DNA of 64,000 bases from Leptasterias polaris (taxonomy: Eukaryota > Echinodermata > Asteroidea > Forcipulatida > Asteriidae): contig JAZGTN010000029.1 in the NCBI GenBank assembly GCA_037783415.1, forward strand, positions 3,553,501-3,617,500, read 5' to 3'. Position 1 is the first letter of the stretch. The number at the start of each line of letters is the position of its first letter. The notes below the pieces were generated by a model that was given only the letters and a program-made list of their open reading frames with translations, was not told the origin of the DNA and ran no database searches. The translations under genes and the position numbers were made by a program. Shown here piece by piece: positions 33,794 to 45,419 of this stretch.

Positions 33794-34196
33794 TCGCAAA
33801 TCTTGGAAAAACATATATATATATATTTTTTTTAAAGCTGACCTTAATTGACGCTTCAGGTTTGACTGAAAAGAACATGTATTCAAAGGGCGATTGTCGT
33901 GATCCCAGACGTACACGCATGCAAATTCAAGCAACCTGACAAACTAATAGTACGGTACCCAAACCGCGCGAAAATAGGCAACGTTGTCCGGCGATTTTTT
34001 TTTCTGCAGCATACTTCGTCAATACAGTCAACAGTTAAAGGATAGGCTGTTCTTGCTATCCCTTAACTGTTGACTCCATAGCCGGCGTGTGCTGGAGAAC
34101 AAAAATTTGCGTCCCGGTGACGCGTCGCAACGCCATGCAACATCAAGTAAAATCCATGCGACACAAGATCTGCTTTTGCACTTAGTCACGAAGAAC

Positions 34197-34572
34197 TTAA
34201 AGGCACTGAACACGTTTGGTAATTGTCAAAGACCAGTATTCTCACTTGGTGTATCCCAACATATGCATAAAATAACAAGCCTGTGAAAATTTGGGCTCAA
34301 TTGGTCATTGAAGTTGCAAGAAAATGATAACAGAAAAAACACCCTTGTTGTACAAATTAGTGTGCTTTCAGATAGGAATAAAAGGCTTCTGGCCAGAAGT
34401 CTTTTATTATTTTAGTGAGAAGTTACCTCTTTCTCAAAAACTACGTTACTTCAGAGGGAGTCGGTTCTCACAATGTTTTATACTATCAACAGCTCTCCGT
34501 TGCTCGTTACCAATTAAGTTTTTATGCTAATACATATTTTGAGTAATTACCAAACGTGTACAGTGCCTTTAA
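34197..34572. mobile_element. TTAAAGGCACTG-family element
   Basis: TTAAAGGCACTGAACACGTT at left and AACGTGTACAGTGCCTTTAA at right. It lies within the 1.1-kb block that distinguishes copy 1 of the duplicated region. Confidence 0.88.
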
Positions 34573-35129
34573 ATTTAAAATATAACCCCAACTTTGGTTT
34601 GTTAGTGCAGTCGACGACACGATGTTCGCAACAGAGTCAGCGTAAATTTGACACTTTCGACACTTCGAGCCGGATTTGACACTTCGAGCCGGATGTTAGA
34701 GGTCGAGCACTAGTTCTTCAATTTCTCTTAAGTTTCCAGATTTAATTTTATTTTAATTTAATACTTTTAAATGTAATCACTCCACAAACATGTTTTGCGG
34801 GTTGACAAAATTGATGAGACAGAAATAAAAAATCATACAAATTGCACCAACATTAATTTCCCACAGCTGATTGCTCAGAGGTGCCCGGAGGCTCAAAACA
34901 CGTTCTATAGGTAAATGTATAATGCTGACACGGCCCATCGATTATGATTTGTTTGGAACGTTGCTACCCCTGGAGGGCTGCAAAAATAAAAAAAATAGAG
35001 AAAAGCATTCGAAATTCGTGACTCGTTGGAAAAGGGCTCTCGTGAGTTTGCCACTCGCGCGTGTCGCCACCGGTTCCAGTCGCTTCGCGGATACACTGTT
35101 TAGGCCAAGGAGGCCTTGATGACGGAAGG

Positions 35130-35877
35130 CTAGAGTTTACAAATTGAAGTAACCCTATTCTTAATTTTTAAAGTGTTGAGATATTTTATTAAGCAGTCTT
35201 GGTACTCTTGTGGAAAATTGCGAAGGCACTCGGCGTGGTGGGAACCGTCGAATTTTTTAAAGTGGGCCACTACCAGTGCGGCCCTTCCACAAGCTAATGA
35301 ATTTCTCCATGGCTTCTGTCTTACACAAGGGATCCTGGGAAGAGTAGGTGCACAAGATGGACGTCTTAAAAGGGTTTCGGAAACTGAAAATATCAACGAG
35401 TCTGTCATAGTGTGCCACTGTGTAACTGTGCGTGAGGCGAAAGTATACCAAGGTGGTCGTGCAGATCAGCTGCTTAAGGATCCAGGATTTAGCAAGTACA
35501 TGAGACAGGGCTGTGCACTGCTCTTTCAGTGAACCGATGACTATGCTGTCGAAGACTTGACCGTAAATTCTCGGTTGCAGCTCGTTGAATTCCTGGTTGT
35601 GTTCGATAACACGAGCTAGTACCAACGAATAAACATAAGCACCCATAGATGAAGCATGCACAACAATTGGCGATTTGTCAGTTCTTGTGATTAAATACTT
35701 GGCTATCTCAGCTACGACCGGGGAAGCAGTCGGGGGCCAAAAGAAGAATTTGGGGTGAAGAGCGTAAGCTGTCAAGACATTGAATCCCTGCTGTGCGTAG
35801 AGTGTCCGGAACCGATCTAGAACCCTCTCGGTGGCTGTAGCCCATGGCATGAGTAATACTAACGGAGAATTGGCATC
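35130..35877 (-). CDS. TMEM53-like copy 1, exon 3 including the out-of-frame C-terminal part
   Basis: Starts DANSPLVLLMPWATATERVL after acceptor TTTTAGAG. The coding frame closes at 35257. A +/-2 frame from about 35275 to 35130 still reads KKFDGSHHAECLRNFPQ and so on to ICKL, nearly identical to copies 2 and 3. Confidence 0.8.
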
Positions 35878-36492
35878 CTCTAAAAGAACAACACGATTGT
35901 AAAACAAAATTCAAAAGAAAGTGAAGGGGAGAAGGCCATAAATAGTAATCAAAGCAAATTTGTTTATCACAGGTTTGCCCACAGGTTAGCAGTAAATCAA
36001 GGCAACACGAACTTTCAATAATATCAATATTATTCTTACGGGCTTTGGTTTGGCCTCACGAGACCATGTAACATGTGACATCACGTTCATAAAGAAATCC
36101 ACAAAACCTGGAGTTCCTGCAGCCGCGATTAGTACACAGCCCGATGGTAGAAAACATAAAATCAAACATTTTATACCGATTGCACTGTCAGATTTGTTTT
36201 CAATTGTTTATTTGAAGAAAGAGAGCACATTCTATTTTAAAATCATTCAGTTGTTATTTCTGCAACTCTTGAACATGTGTGGAACTTATTACACAAAAAT
36301 GTAACATTTCCCACAATGACCAGTGTAGCATCTTGCCCACCAGAAAGGCACTGGAATGTATTAAAAGGTCACTCTTTTGTAAAGAAATGTTACATGGTGT
36401 ACACATTAAAACAGATTTGTCTTAGTACCTTTATACTTGTGGAGCCGCAACACAGGTGAAATAGTCACTATCGTTGGCTCCCTTTTCTTCAT
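35257..36492 (-). CDS. TMEM53/DUF829-family protein, three exons, late frameshift (copy 1)
   Basis: Alpha/beta-hydrolase-like DUF829 family. The vertebrate member TMEM53 is a nuclear-envelope protein (family knowledge). Minus-strand exons: 36492-36429, 36116-36040, 35877-35257, all AG/GT with phases that join. The product starts MKKREPTIVTISPVLRLHKY and runs through GTPGFVDFFMNVMSHVTWSR to 253 residues. Family marks are ATATERVLDRFRTLY, YALHPKFFFWPP, the nucleophile-like HASSMGAY and the Asp loop YSSQDPLC. Compared with copy 3, two bases are missing near 35270. The frame therefore ends in RTGSGPL instead of continuing through DGSHHAECLRNFP, which carries the presumed third catalytic residue, to a stop at 35130. 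Could be real truncation, a pseudogene, or a sequence error. ATG 36490-36492 is the first in frame after an AG that may end a 5' UTR intron. Confidence 0.85.
36040..36116 (-). CDS. TMEM53-like copy 1, exon 2
   Basis: 77 bp coding TPGFVDFFMNVMSHVTWSRE and AKPKP. Its acceptor CTGCAG lies inside the CCTGCAGG dispersed repeat. Donor CCC|GTAAGA. Confidence 0.75.
36110..36400 (+). repeat. Dispersed repeat, CCTGCAGG family
   Basis: 'gttcctgcagccgcgattag', 'tacacagcccgatggtagaa' and 'caatgaccagtgtagcatct' follow the same order as 18790-19030. It fills most of TMEM53-like intron 1 and supplies the exon 2 acceptor. Confidence 0.7.
36429..36492 (-). CDS. TMEM53-like copy 1, exon 1
   Basis: 64 bp coding 21 residues from the ATG to KYK plus one base. 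Donor AAAG|GTACTA. There is no counterpart in copies 2 and 3 within the window. Confidence 0.7.
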
Positions 36493-36539
36493 TTCTGCTG
36501 AACAAGTTGACATACGGACACAGGAATCTAACTGAAAAA

Positions 36540-37140
36540 GGAAATGTTGTACACCGTTATGTTGGCCATTAGACTATGTATACAGTATGGACATAAATGT
36601 TGTACAATGCATGTAGGACCGTTTGTGTATACCAAAGACCGTGATGGGCAACTGGAGCTCCATCTATTGTTAGGAAGTGAAGCCACTCGGTAAGCAAATG
36701 TTGTGTGTTATTATAGCATTATAGCAATCCACTGGTCACTCAGTGCCCCATGATTCATTCGTGTGAGTCAATTCAATCGGTTTTTTTCTTTCTTTTTGGT
36801 CAACTTATTATTTCATTTCCACTCAATCATCCAATCAACAGGCTAGAGATAAATACAGAATAGAGGGATCGACATGGTGGTAGTCACCAAAAAAGTAGGG
36901 CTTGTGGAGTAGAGACCCCCGTGACGTGTGTAATTTAGAAAATGGATAAAAAAAAATTAACTTATAAATTAGACACTACAAAATGAGTAGTCTAGAAAGA
37001 TAGCCGTGATAGCACAGTCACCGGTTTACACAGCTCCATGCCGTAGTGGAGAGACTTGACATACCAGAGATGCTACTACAGTACCAGGGCAAAGGTCAAT
37101 CATGGCGGAAATTCCAGCGGTCTGCTACCCAAATGCTACT
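36540..37140. other. Stretch without recognised content
   Basis: No exon or element that I can support. It would contain the promoter of the TMEM53-like gene if exon 1 is correct. No core motif stands out. Confidence 0.4.
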
Positions 37141-37151
37141 TAAACCACCTT

Positions 37152-37570
37152 CCCAGCTAACAATTTGACGTTCTCACAACGTTGTAATGAAGTCAGACTT
37201 TGGTGTAGGTGACGTTATTACGTTGTCACAACGAAACTTTGTCGACTCCCCTATACGTCTTCTGAACGTAAAGACGCAATGTAACAACCACGTTGTTGGT
37301 ACGTTTAATAAACGTTCCAAGTGACCTTATGACAACTTATATATAACGTTACAACAACGTTGCCAGAGTGTGTGTTTTTGGTTGTTATAACGTTATCTAT
37401 GTAACGTTGTAGCAACGAATCTTTGTCGACTCCCCTGTACGTCTTTAGAACGTAATGATGCAACGATGCAATGATGCAACGTTTTCATGTTGTAAATAAT
37501 TGTTTTCAAAAGAATGTTGACACAACGTAACTTTTTCCCGGTACCCTGAACGTTGTCACAACGGCAGATC
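37152..37570. repeat. AACGTTGT-rich subterminal repeats, left
   Basis: More than ten degenerate occurrences of AACGTTGT/ACAACGTT, including TTGTCGACTCCCCT(A/G)TACGTCTT, which appears twice ~180 bp apart. It is followed by a direct repeat of 'cggcagatcaatcatttatt' (37562 and 37607). Confidence 0.75.
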
Positions 37571-38594
37571 AATCATTTATTTTATTTACTACATCAGTTA
37601 ATTACAACGGCAGATCAATCATTTATTTATTTTATTTACTACATCAGTTAATTACACAATACTGTTAATTGGTATGTCAACATGATAATTTAATTTCAAC
37701 AATACAAACTTACCAGTAGGTCTCTTCTACACGTTGCCGTTACCCGACTTCTCTGCACCTGTGTCTACTATACATCGTACAGCAAGTACTATATATATAG
37801 ACCGAATTTTTTTATTTGGCAGTCATGGGTGTATATTTTTTAAAGGGTTGTTTACTTTTAATTATATATTGGAAATTATATTTCATGTTTTAGTTACTGC
37901 ATTTATTTTATCCATAAAATCCTCTGACAAATACAAGAAGAAATTAGTGCACCTAGTTCATAAATTTGGTAAATTTCTTGAAAAAACTTGTATGAATTGT
38001 ACAACTTCTAAGCCCTATAGTAAATATCTAAAAATTTGCATAGGCCTATGTGATATTTACATTGTCATAACGTTGTCATGACGTTGTCATAATCATTTTT
38101 AATAGACCGCAGCATTCCGTGCGCTACTCAATGCGTCAAGATGAGCGCATGATATCTGAACGGAAACGTAGGTCTTTGCAATTAATAAAGTGATGCAAAA
38201 CACAATTAATAGTACCCGAGAGTATACTTAAAACGTTGAAAGTGTCTTTGAAACATTGATGAACAAGTTTTGGCTTTTGAGGAAGTTTTTAGCGTGGAAC
38301 AAAACGGCCTCAGTGATGATAGACCATCCTATCAGTGGACAATATTTCTGTCGAAGATTCTGTCAACGGCTTGGAATTGAATGCCGCTGTACGGTGGTGG
38401 TGTGTGGTGGTGGTGGTGGGGTGGGGGTGTGGGGGGGGGGGGGGGGGGGGGTTGGATTCTCTCCCCATGTGCACTGCTTGACACAATAAGTTCAATTAAA
38501 TGCAATTACCGGTTGTACTGTTTAGATTGATCGATGCAGATGTGATAGGGACGCTCCTCAAGTGCCAATTAATTGTACTAACTATGACAATCGA

Positions 38595-38705
38595 TGTAAA
38601 AAACTAAATTGCGAAAAAACATTGTTTGTAATGTCAATTAAGCCTACTGTTAGATAATAATGTCCCCCAAAACCATCCCGACGAGCTGCTTTTTAGTGAG
38701 TTCCA
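38595..38705 (+). repeat. Direct repeat D, left copy
   Basis: 'taaaaaactaaattgcgaaa' to 'cccgacgagctgctt' matches 46468-46563 in the same orientation, although the arms just inside are inverted relative to each other. Confidence 0.85.
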
Positions 38706-39054
38706 ATAACCCCTTCCCCTGAAAACCAACCCCCCCCCCCCCATTTCCAAAACCCACTCCCCCTCAATCCTTCATGAAGTTTCATAAAAACATCAACATT
38801 AGCTCTGTTGTAACCATTGCCTGAGTATCTGAATACAGAGACACTTGTCTCCCACCCAAAAACAACATTTAGACAGTCAGGGATGATTTACTACCAGAGA
38901 CCACACAGACAACATGTGTTTTCCCTTCACTCCCTCTCGCTGCCAATCTATTTTCTAGCACCTGATTATAAGTTTCGAATTTCCCGCTCCTTGGTGCATC
39001 TCGGTTCAATGTCTTTTGGCAGTTTCCTTTTCACACCCTCCATCTTATCCAAAC

Positions 39055-39740
39055 CTATGGTGGCCCTGAAGGGACATCGCACATCGCAAATATCTTTGCA
39101 AATATTTGCGATGTCGCAAATATTATCGCAAATATTATCGATAATATTTGCGACGTCGCAAATATTATCGATAATATTATCGATAATATTTGCGACGTCG
39201 CAAATATTATCGCAAATATCTTTGCAAATATTTGCGACGTCGCAAATATTATCGCAAATATCTTTGCAAATATTTGCGACGTCGCAAATATTATCGATAA
39301 TATTATCGATAATATTTGCGACGTCGCAAATATTTGCAAAGATATTTGCGATAATATTTGCGACGTCGCAAATATTATCGATAATATTTGCGACGTCGCA
39401 AATATTATTGCATACTTTATTGCATACTTCGTCGCATAGTTTGCATATTTGTGGTGGATATTTTTTCAAGAGCCTAGATGGTCTTAAGGTTGTTTGGGTT
39501 CCAGCCTTCATTCCTTTAACGTGTACACGCGGGTGGATAGTCGGATACAGTCTGCTCTGTGCGCGCGTGTGTTTTTTTAGCTTGCACTATAGCCTATAGG
39601 TACACATGAGATGAGACGAAGAGAGGTTGACATCCGTGGTCTGTCCAGCAAAGGCATGCAAGTCAACATTATGCCGCCTTCAAAAGGATCAGTGGTGAGG
39701 ATTGTTAATTTTGTGTAGTTACGATAATCGGTTGTCCAGA
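39055..39740 (+). repeat. Palindrome array, left inverted arm
   Basis: 39075-39410 is built from TTTGCGACGTCGCAAA, AATATTATCGATAATATT and TTTGCAAAGATATTTGCGA-type palindromes in varying order. The array and its flanks ('tatggtggccctgaagggac' on one side, 'ttcattcctttaacgtgtac' and 'ccttcaaaaggatcagtggt' on the other) recur in reverse at 45420-46095. Long frames here (up to 260 codons) exist only because the palindromes lack stop codons. Confidence 0.88.
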
Positions 39741-39961
39741 GCAGAGGGCTAGTTTAGGAACATTAAATACTAGTTTAGGCCTACTACTACTGGAGTAAAA
39801 ACTAGTATTTAATGTATAACTCCTGAACTTGATTGATATTTGATAAATTATAATTTAAAAGGCCACCACCAGGACTTGGGTCAATCGGGTGAATACATAA
39901 CATATGGCTCTTTTGCTGTTACCTATAAATTAGTTAGGTAGTTGTTGCGATAATCGTAACG

Positions 39962-40288
39962 GAAACCAGTCAAGTCGCCCTTCCATCAAAGTCGCCCACT
40001 AGTACTACAAAGGTCGCTCCTCACATACAAAGTGGCCCCCTCTCTCAAGTCGAAGTCGCCCCTCACAAAGTCGCCCCCTGTCACCCGGTGTATAAAAGGT
40101 TGAGCCATTTCACAGAGTGAGGGCGCTGTTGAGAATTTTGAAACAACTTATTCAGGCAGAAGGAGATCCACTCTGTATGTTGGCGTAACAATGTGAGGGG
40201 GGCGACTTTGCCAGGGGGGAGACTTTGTAGTGGGCGACTTTGTAGTGGGCGACTTAGCTGGGGGGAAACTTGACTGGCATTCATCGTA
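39962..40288. mobile_element. Fold-back element, CCAGTCAAGTCGCCC arms
   Basis: ACCAGTCAAGTCGCCC at left mirrors the right end GGGGGGAAACTTGACTGGC, with GTCGCCC-rich arms and an unrelated centre. It interrupts a dyad that is continuous at 44940-45010 in the other arm, so it inserted after the arms formed. Confidence 0.7.
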
Positions 40289-40633
40289 ACCCACCATCCT
40301 TCCGACGGTCAGAGAGGATGGTGGTGGGTTACGATTATTGAAACTAAACGCTGTACCAAGTAATTAAGCCTCATGATTATGATTAGGCCTACTTAGGGCC
40401 CATTTATTATTATTTTTGTTTTTATTAGGCCTACTATAATTACTGATCATACAGCAGCCTGTGCTGACATAAAACTGCTTTATTTTTCCTACATTACATT
40501 GTACTGGTGGTAGTCCTTTTTAACTATTAAGTTGTTTTGGATAGATGAAACATCAGAATTTTTTTGTCAAAATGTTTGCACTGTATGAGACAGTTAAGTT
40601 ACACTGCGCCGTGGGTGTTTGACCTTGGGAGAA

Positions 40634-41497
40634 CCAATGGCGGCACTGCACATAGTCAGTAGCACTAACTTAGAAGTACAGTGCGTAAGTCTTCATACCA
40701 TGAAGAAGTACTTTATTGATGAATTAAAATGCCACACAGATGCCGAACCTGTATCATGACTGTAATTCTTGTATTCAAATATCTGCTGTAATGTTAAATA
40801 AAATTAGAAAAAATCATTTGTTCTTGCATCTATTTTTTTTCTATTAATTTCTTCCTTTTAATTCACTGTTTAGTTGCTATGGGTTGTTGCGTGTCAACTT
40901 GTGTGTACGCATCGTGTTGCTGCCGTTCTTCCGGACTACACTCCATCTCTTCAAGGATTGATTCCTGAAGGAGCAGTTGATCGTATCCTTTTGAAAATTG
41001 TCATGTCATGTACATTTATGCAATCTGTATACAGATTTTGCTCTTTATTAATGGTTTATTCACATGAAAAAAATAACCTGTACCATGTACTAAACCAATG
41101 GAATAAGTTGCTGTCAAATACATAATTGTATTGTGCTTCCAACTAAAATACAATTCTTTTCAGCATGCATGGTTAAAATAAGCATTATTTATTTTAGTCT
41201 TTGTGTGGAACGTAGGATGTCCCATAGCGCTCATAATGCTTTTATGTAGTTTTCAATTTTACTTCCCTTTACATTTTCTACAAACTTTGTGTCTGTTCTA
41301 ATAATTGCTAAAATGTAAAATTCTTCCTGTTTATTATGTCCATAGTTATTTTCCTTGCTACTTAAATATTCAGTTCTGTACCTGTTAGTTATGTACTTCA
41401 ATGCAGGCAACACCATTCCAGCAATATGTTCGCTTTTGTTCTTCCAACACGGGGTAACACGTAGGTCAGTATTGTAGATTACTAATAATTCCCCCCC

Positions 41498-41529
<32 letters not shown>

Positions 41530-42347
41530 TTGAAAACATAACTTCTGACATGTTTCAGAATACTTAAAACACTTCAAATTTATAGTAAATTCCCAGTTAA
41601 GTGAAAAAAAAAAATCAATAATCATTTCCTGTGATAATGATCAGTTTTATGACAGGAGCACCATGTCCTAATCCTTTTAATCCCCATACAATTAGAACAA
41701 CACTGTCTTAGCCCTGTATGGTGGTTATTGTCTGAGAACCTCAAGCCATTGAAGCTATGTTCCTTTGAGCAGCCACAAGGTTTTAATGAGCAAAGAATGA
41801 CCTATAATGAATATTGGTTATTCAGGTTTACAAGAATCTATTCAATGAGAAATATTTCATAATTGATGTTACTTCATATTCTGAATAATTTCAGATTATG
41901 CAAAGAGAGTCATCAAGGCGACAGTGCTCCTTTATCAGCAAGGTGAGAAAACATAAAGTCCAATTTTCTTCAGCGTTTGCAATCCTGGCCCCCTATCATT
42001 CAAGCACGGTAACAAGACCAGACAAGGACACTGCTGGGGAAAGTTTTGTGTCAAGGTTTAATTTAATAACTGAACCTGTTGGCAGACCTCAACCTAAACC
42101 TGGCATTGAAGATGTCCAAGAAACACAGAGCAGGCTGGGAAGAGCGAGACAACATCTGAAGAGAAGAAAAGTATTAACTGAAGAAGGTGATGATTCTTCA
42201 ATAAGAAGGAAGAGCACAACTGGGAAGAAGTCTAATAAAAGAACAAAGGCCGATGATGGTTGTTCAAAGAAGGGACAAGGGTCAACAATTCAGGAGGAGT
42301 CTGGGGAGAAGGCGGTGATTGGTGATGAAGGCAAGCGGGACAGAAAG
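40634..42347 (+). CDS. Unidentified small multi-exon gene
   Basis: I do not recognise this protein. A plausible first exon starts at ATG 40637 (context ACCAATGG) and reads MAALHIVSSTNLEVQC up to C|GTAAGT at 40685. A second, in phase after TTTAG, reads LLWVVACQLVCTHRVAAVLP to EGAVD, with donor GTATCC near 40983. A final open stretch starts after TTTCAG at about 41894 (IMQRESSRRQCSFISKVRKH) and runs to TGA near 42348. Its last ~90 residues are rich in Lys, Arg, Asp and Glu (RRKSTTGKKSNKRTKADDG), suggesting a nuclear or nucleolar protein. AATAAA lies at about 42667. A good alternative donor (AAG|GTGAGA) lies inside the last exon near 41941. Intermediate exons may be missing. It sits between the inverted arms of the possible large element. 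Confidence 0.45.
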
Positions 42348-42350
42348 TGA
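41894..42350 (+). CDS. Unidentified gene, terminal exon (basic, low-complexity C-terminus)
   Basis: About 150 codons with an N-terminal part FISKVRKHKVQFSSAFAILA, then NLITEPVGRPQPKPGIEDV, a LGRARQHLKRRK stretch and a charged tail GKRDRK. No known domain recognised. The length and composition look coding rather than repeat-derived. Confidence 0.5.
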
Positions 42351-42439
42351 CCCCAAATCAGTACTGCCCCAAATTGTGGTAAAGAGAAAATAGGAAAACA
42401 ATGCGATAATGAAAATTAAACTATCCCCCGTTTCAATGA

Positions 42440-42650
42440 GGTGGTTGGGTTGGTGTAGAGGTATCTTTCCTCACCTTTCACCTGTAGGACTCAGGTTCGA
42501 ATCCTGCTGGGGGCACTATGTGGATTGGGTTTTCAGTCCCTACCCGACTGCATGGGTTTTCCTCCCGCATCTAAAATTGAAACTTCCTTGTCTTTTTTTC
42601 CATTTGGTTATTTGCTAGTACATTGATTTCGTTCGCTTTTCTGAGAGTCC
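42440..42650 (+). mobile_element. tRNA-derived SINE of a second family
   Basis: 'ttgggttggtgtagaggtat' (A-box-like), then CTCAGGTTCGAATCCTGCTG (B box) and a body 'tggattgggttttcagtccc'. It lies in the 3' region of the unidentified gene. Confidence 0.6.
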
Positions 42651-42699
42651 TTGGCTTCACAACCAGAATAAATTAAATGAAAACAAAGTCTCTTTTGTC

Positions 42700-44930
42700 A
42701 TCCTAATACATGTATTGAGGAGATACATTTGAGATAGTTTGCTTAAATACCTTATTGTACATGCAGAGGAATATTTCTGATGGTCACTATGATTAATTCA
42801 GCAAGCCATTTTGGATTGTTTACCTTGTTGATCACATTGTACATATTTCTGTACACCTTTATTATCTTATGAGACGTTTATGTAACTTTTATTTGACCAC
42901 AACCACATCAGGTAATTTAAATGTAGGGTTTTATTGAGTACATGTATAATTATTTGTTATTATTATTATTGTTTTAAATATTAATTTTGTTTGCTGTGTA
43001 AAATTAATGAGCAGCCCTAGTTTGTGCTTATTGCATGGTGAAGTACAGGAGTTGTTTGGGGAGGGAAACAGAGGAGTTGGAGTATTCACAGTGAGAAAAC
43101 ATTTCATGTGTAATGTGTTTTCATCCAGGGCAAACACAAAACATCAATTACACGTCTTTGTTTACAAGTTGCCAGAAAACCTAACTTGCTAGTGTTGACT
43201 GTAATTTGTACTTTTTGTTTACATTTTCTTAATTGAGCTGATCATTTTTGATAAGGTGGTCTTTTAATGCAAGACGAGTAAGCAACGCAAAGAATTAGTT
43301 TGGCAATATTTCCTTTTTAATGCCTCAAATTTGAAACTACAAAGGGGAGGTCAACTATTCTAATACATGGGTAGTGTTATTTAAATTAATTCTTGACATT
43401 AAATAATACTTTTAATTTATAAAATACTGCTTTGTGTATGTAAGGTGGTTGTTTAGAATGTCTTTAATTATTCAAAAAGGGTTAGCAACATTCTCTTTTA
43501 AATAAGCTGCTTTCAATTGAAACTGAAGAGGGGTACTTTGAAATAAAATAATACTCATAAAGACTGATGTGTGTACATTAAAAGTGTTTATTGTCATTTA
43601 CTCGTTGATCATCTAAAAATTTATAGTAAATGGAGGCCACCATGTTTGTATCCTCAATCCTGAAAACTATGCACCAGACTAGCTGAACATATTCTAGAAT
43701 TTAAGTATAATTTAAACTTTGCATGGTGGAAGTGCAATCAGGTGAGGTTTGCAGTGACATGTGTAAAATTTCTTTTGAGCAGTGGTGGTTTGACAACTTC
43801 ATGAAGACGAACAGAGCATACTGATCAAAACATCAAGTTGTGAAACCACCATTTCTTTTCAGGACCACCACAAAGAGATCATTCACATGGTGTGTTGGTG
43901 TTACCACAAACCTCACCGGATTATAGCGATGTTCTTGTAATGACATCCATCCCATCTCAGTGAACCAAATGTTTACAGATTTTTATCCAAGATTGTGGTT
44001 CTCAAAAAAGTTCCCCTTTTGAAGCCTCTTTACCGTAAAACTTCCATGTATGTAATATGTAGTGTGAATACAAACCAGTGAGAGACACAACAGCATGGGC
44101 TATATGTTTGACAAATTATTTGTGCGTCTAGCCGTCTAACTTTTGAATCTCATTTGGGAGCATTTACAAACATTTCACCAACTATAGCGGCTATAAATAA
44201 CACATTACCCACCCTAAATTCAGGTGAGATGAGGAACTCATACAATAAGATTGGCAATATTTTTTTTATTTTTTTTAAATTACTTTTAGTCTAGTGGTGG
44301 TGGAGGTACAAAAATCCTTTTGTCCATTGGGGTACATCGTTCGGATGGCATCCATTATACATGTACATGAAGGAAGTGGCACTCTGTTGAACCTTCCGAG
44401 GTAGCCCCAACACCATCTGACAACTTGCTGGTATTCAACATTGCGATATTTTCTGCAAACAAAGTAGTAGAAGAATAACAAATCAGGTAACTGTTAAGTT
44501 CATGTCAATTTTTGTTAACGCAAAGTTTTCCCATTTTGAAGAAATCATGTACATAGTAAGGGTGGAAATATACTCTTCTGATTTGTCCAGTCCAACAACC
44601 CATAGGAGATCCCCCCCACACACACATTTGGGTTCTGTAAGAAGTCAAAATCTGAAAAAGATGAGTCGCAACTATTTTTCTGTAACAGTCTCGACAATTG
44701 TGACGAAGATCACAATGTTTTGGAAAAATCTGTTAGTACAGCTTTTATGGTTAGTGTTGTCTTGAGTTGTATAAATGATCTAATCCAACAGTCAATTATA
44801 CCCGAACCAAGGGTCAGGTAAGAGGGGTAATGTTTTTTATTTTTTTAGGGGGGGGGGGTGTTTGCTCATTACATTAATTTTGCAGTTCAATTTAAAAACA
44901 AGACACTTGGGCCCTACTTCGTACTTGGTA
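42700..44930. other. Stretch without recognised gene
   Basis: AT-rich. The short frames here (for example 43007-43192 and 44275-44481) resemble nothing known. No element ends noticed. Confidence 0.4.
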
Positions 44931-44937
44931 CAGCGTT

Positions 44938-45015
44938 TAGTTGTGATAATCGTAACCCACCAACCTCTCCGACCGTCGGGAGGATGGTGGATTACGATTA
45001 TCGCAACGACTACCT
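44938..45015. repeat. Dyad GATAATCGTAACCCACCA
   Basis: GATAATCGTAACCCACCAAC mirrors GGTGGATTACGATTATC around a CCGACCGTCGG centre. The same dyad, split by the 39962-40288 insertion, is at 39940-40345. Confidence 0.75.
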
Positions 45016-45054
45016 GACTATTTATCGGTACCTGCCGTATGTATTGACTCGAGT

Positions 45055-45257
45055 CCTGGGCCAAATTTCATAAAGCCTGTCAAAAAAAGTGTTAAGCACA
45101 AACACTTTGCTAAACAGAAACAAACAGGTTAGCTACTGCCAGTGTATTCCATAAAGTTAACATAGTTGCGACTGGTACCCTACTAAATTTTGCTAAGCAA
45201 ATAGTACATTTTCCAAGCAGTATTTTCTGCTAAACAGCTTTATGAAATTGGGTCCTG
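45055..45257. mobile_element. GGGCCCAATTT-family element, diverged
   Basis: CTGGGCCAAATTTCATAAAG at left and CTTTATGAAATTGGGTCCTG at right, 203 bp. Present in the right arm only. Confidence 0.75.
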
Positions 45258-45419
45258 CCTGGTGGCCTAGTTTTTATACTTTCCAAGGAGGTCCAGACTC
45301 CATGTACCGTAGTACGTAGTACCATAGAGAAAGGACCACGGTTGTTCTCTATGGTAGTACTACTATTCTATATAGAGAAAGGACCTTGACTGAGCCATCC
45401 CCTCTGCTCTGGACGGACA

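Noticed and set aside
37734..38081. 115-codon frame with hydrophobic stretches as a membrane protein
   Set aside because: AT-rich sequence gives Phe/Ile-rich translation by chance. No splice, family or context support.
38817..39599. 260-codon open frame (+), with overlapping 181- and 94-codon frames
   Set aside because: The frame is carried by TTTGCGACGTCGCAAA/ATTATCGATAAT palindromes that have no stop codons in any frame. The translation is repeating NICDVANI or ILSIIFATSQ and mirrors itself on both strands.
41231..41551. 106-codon minus-strand frame
   Set aside because: AT-rich and inside a probable intron of the plus-strand gene. No domain or homologue recognised.
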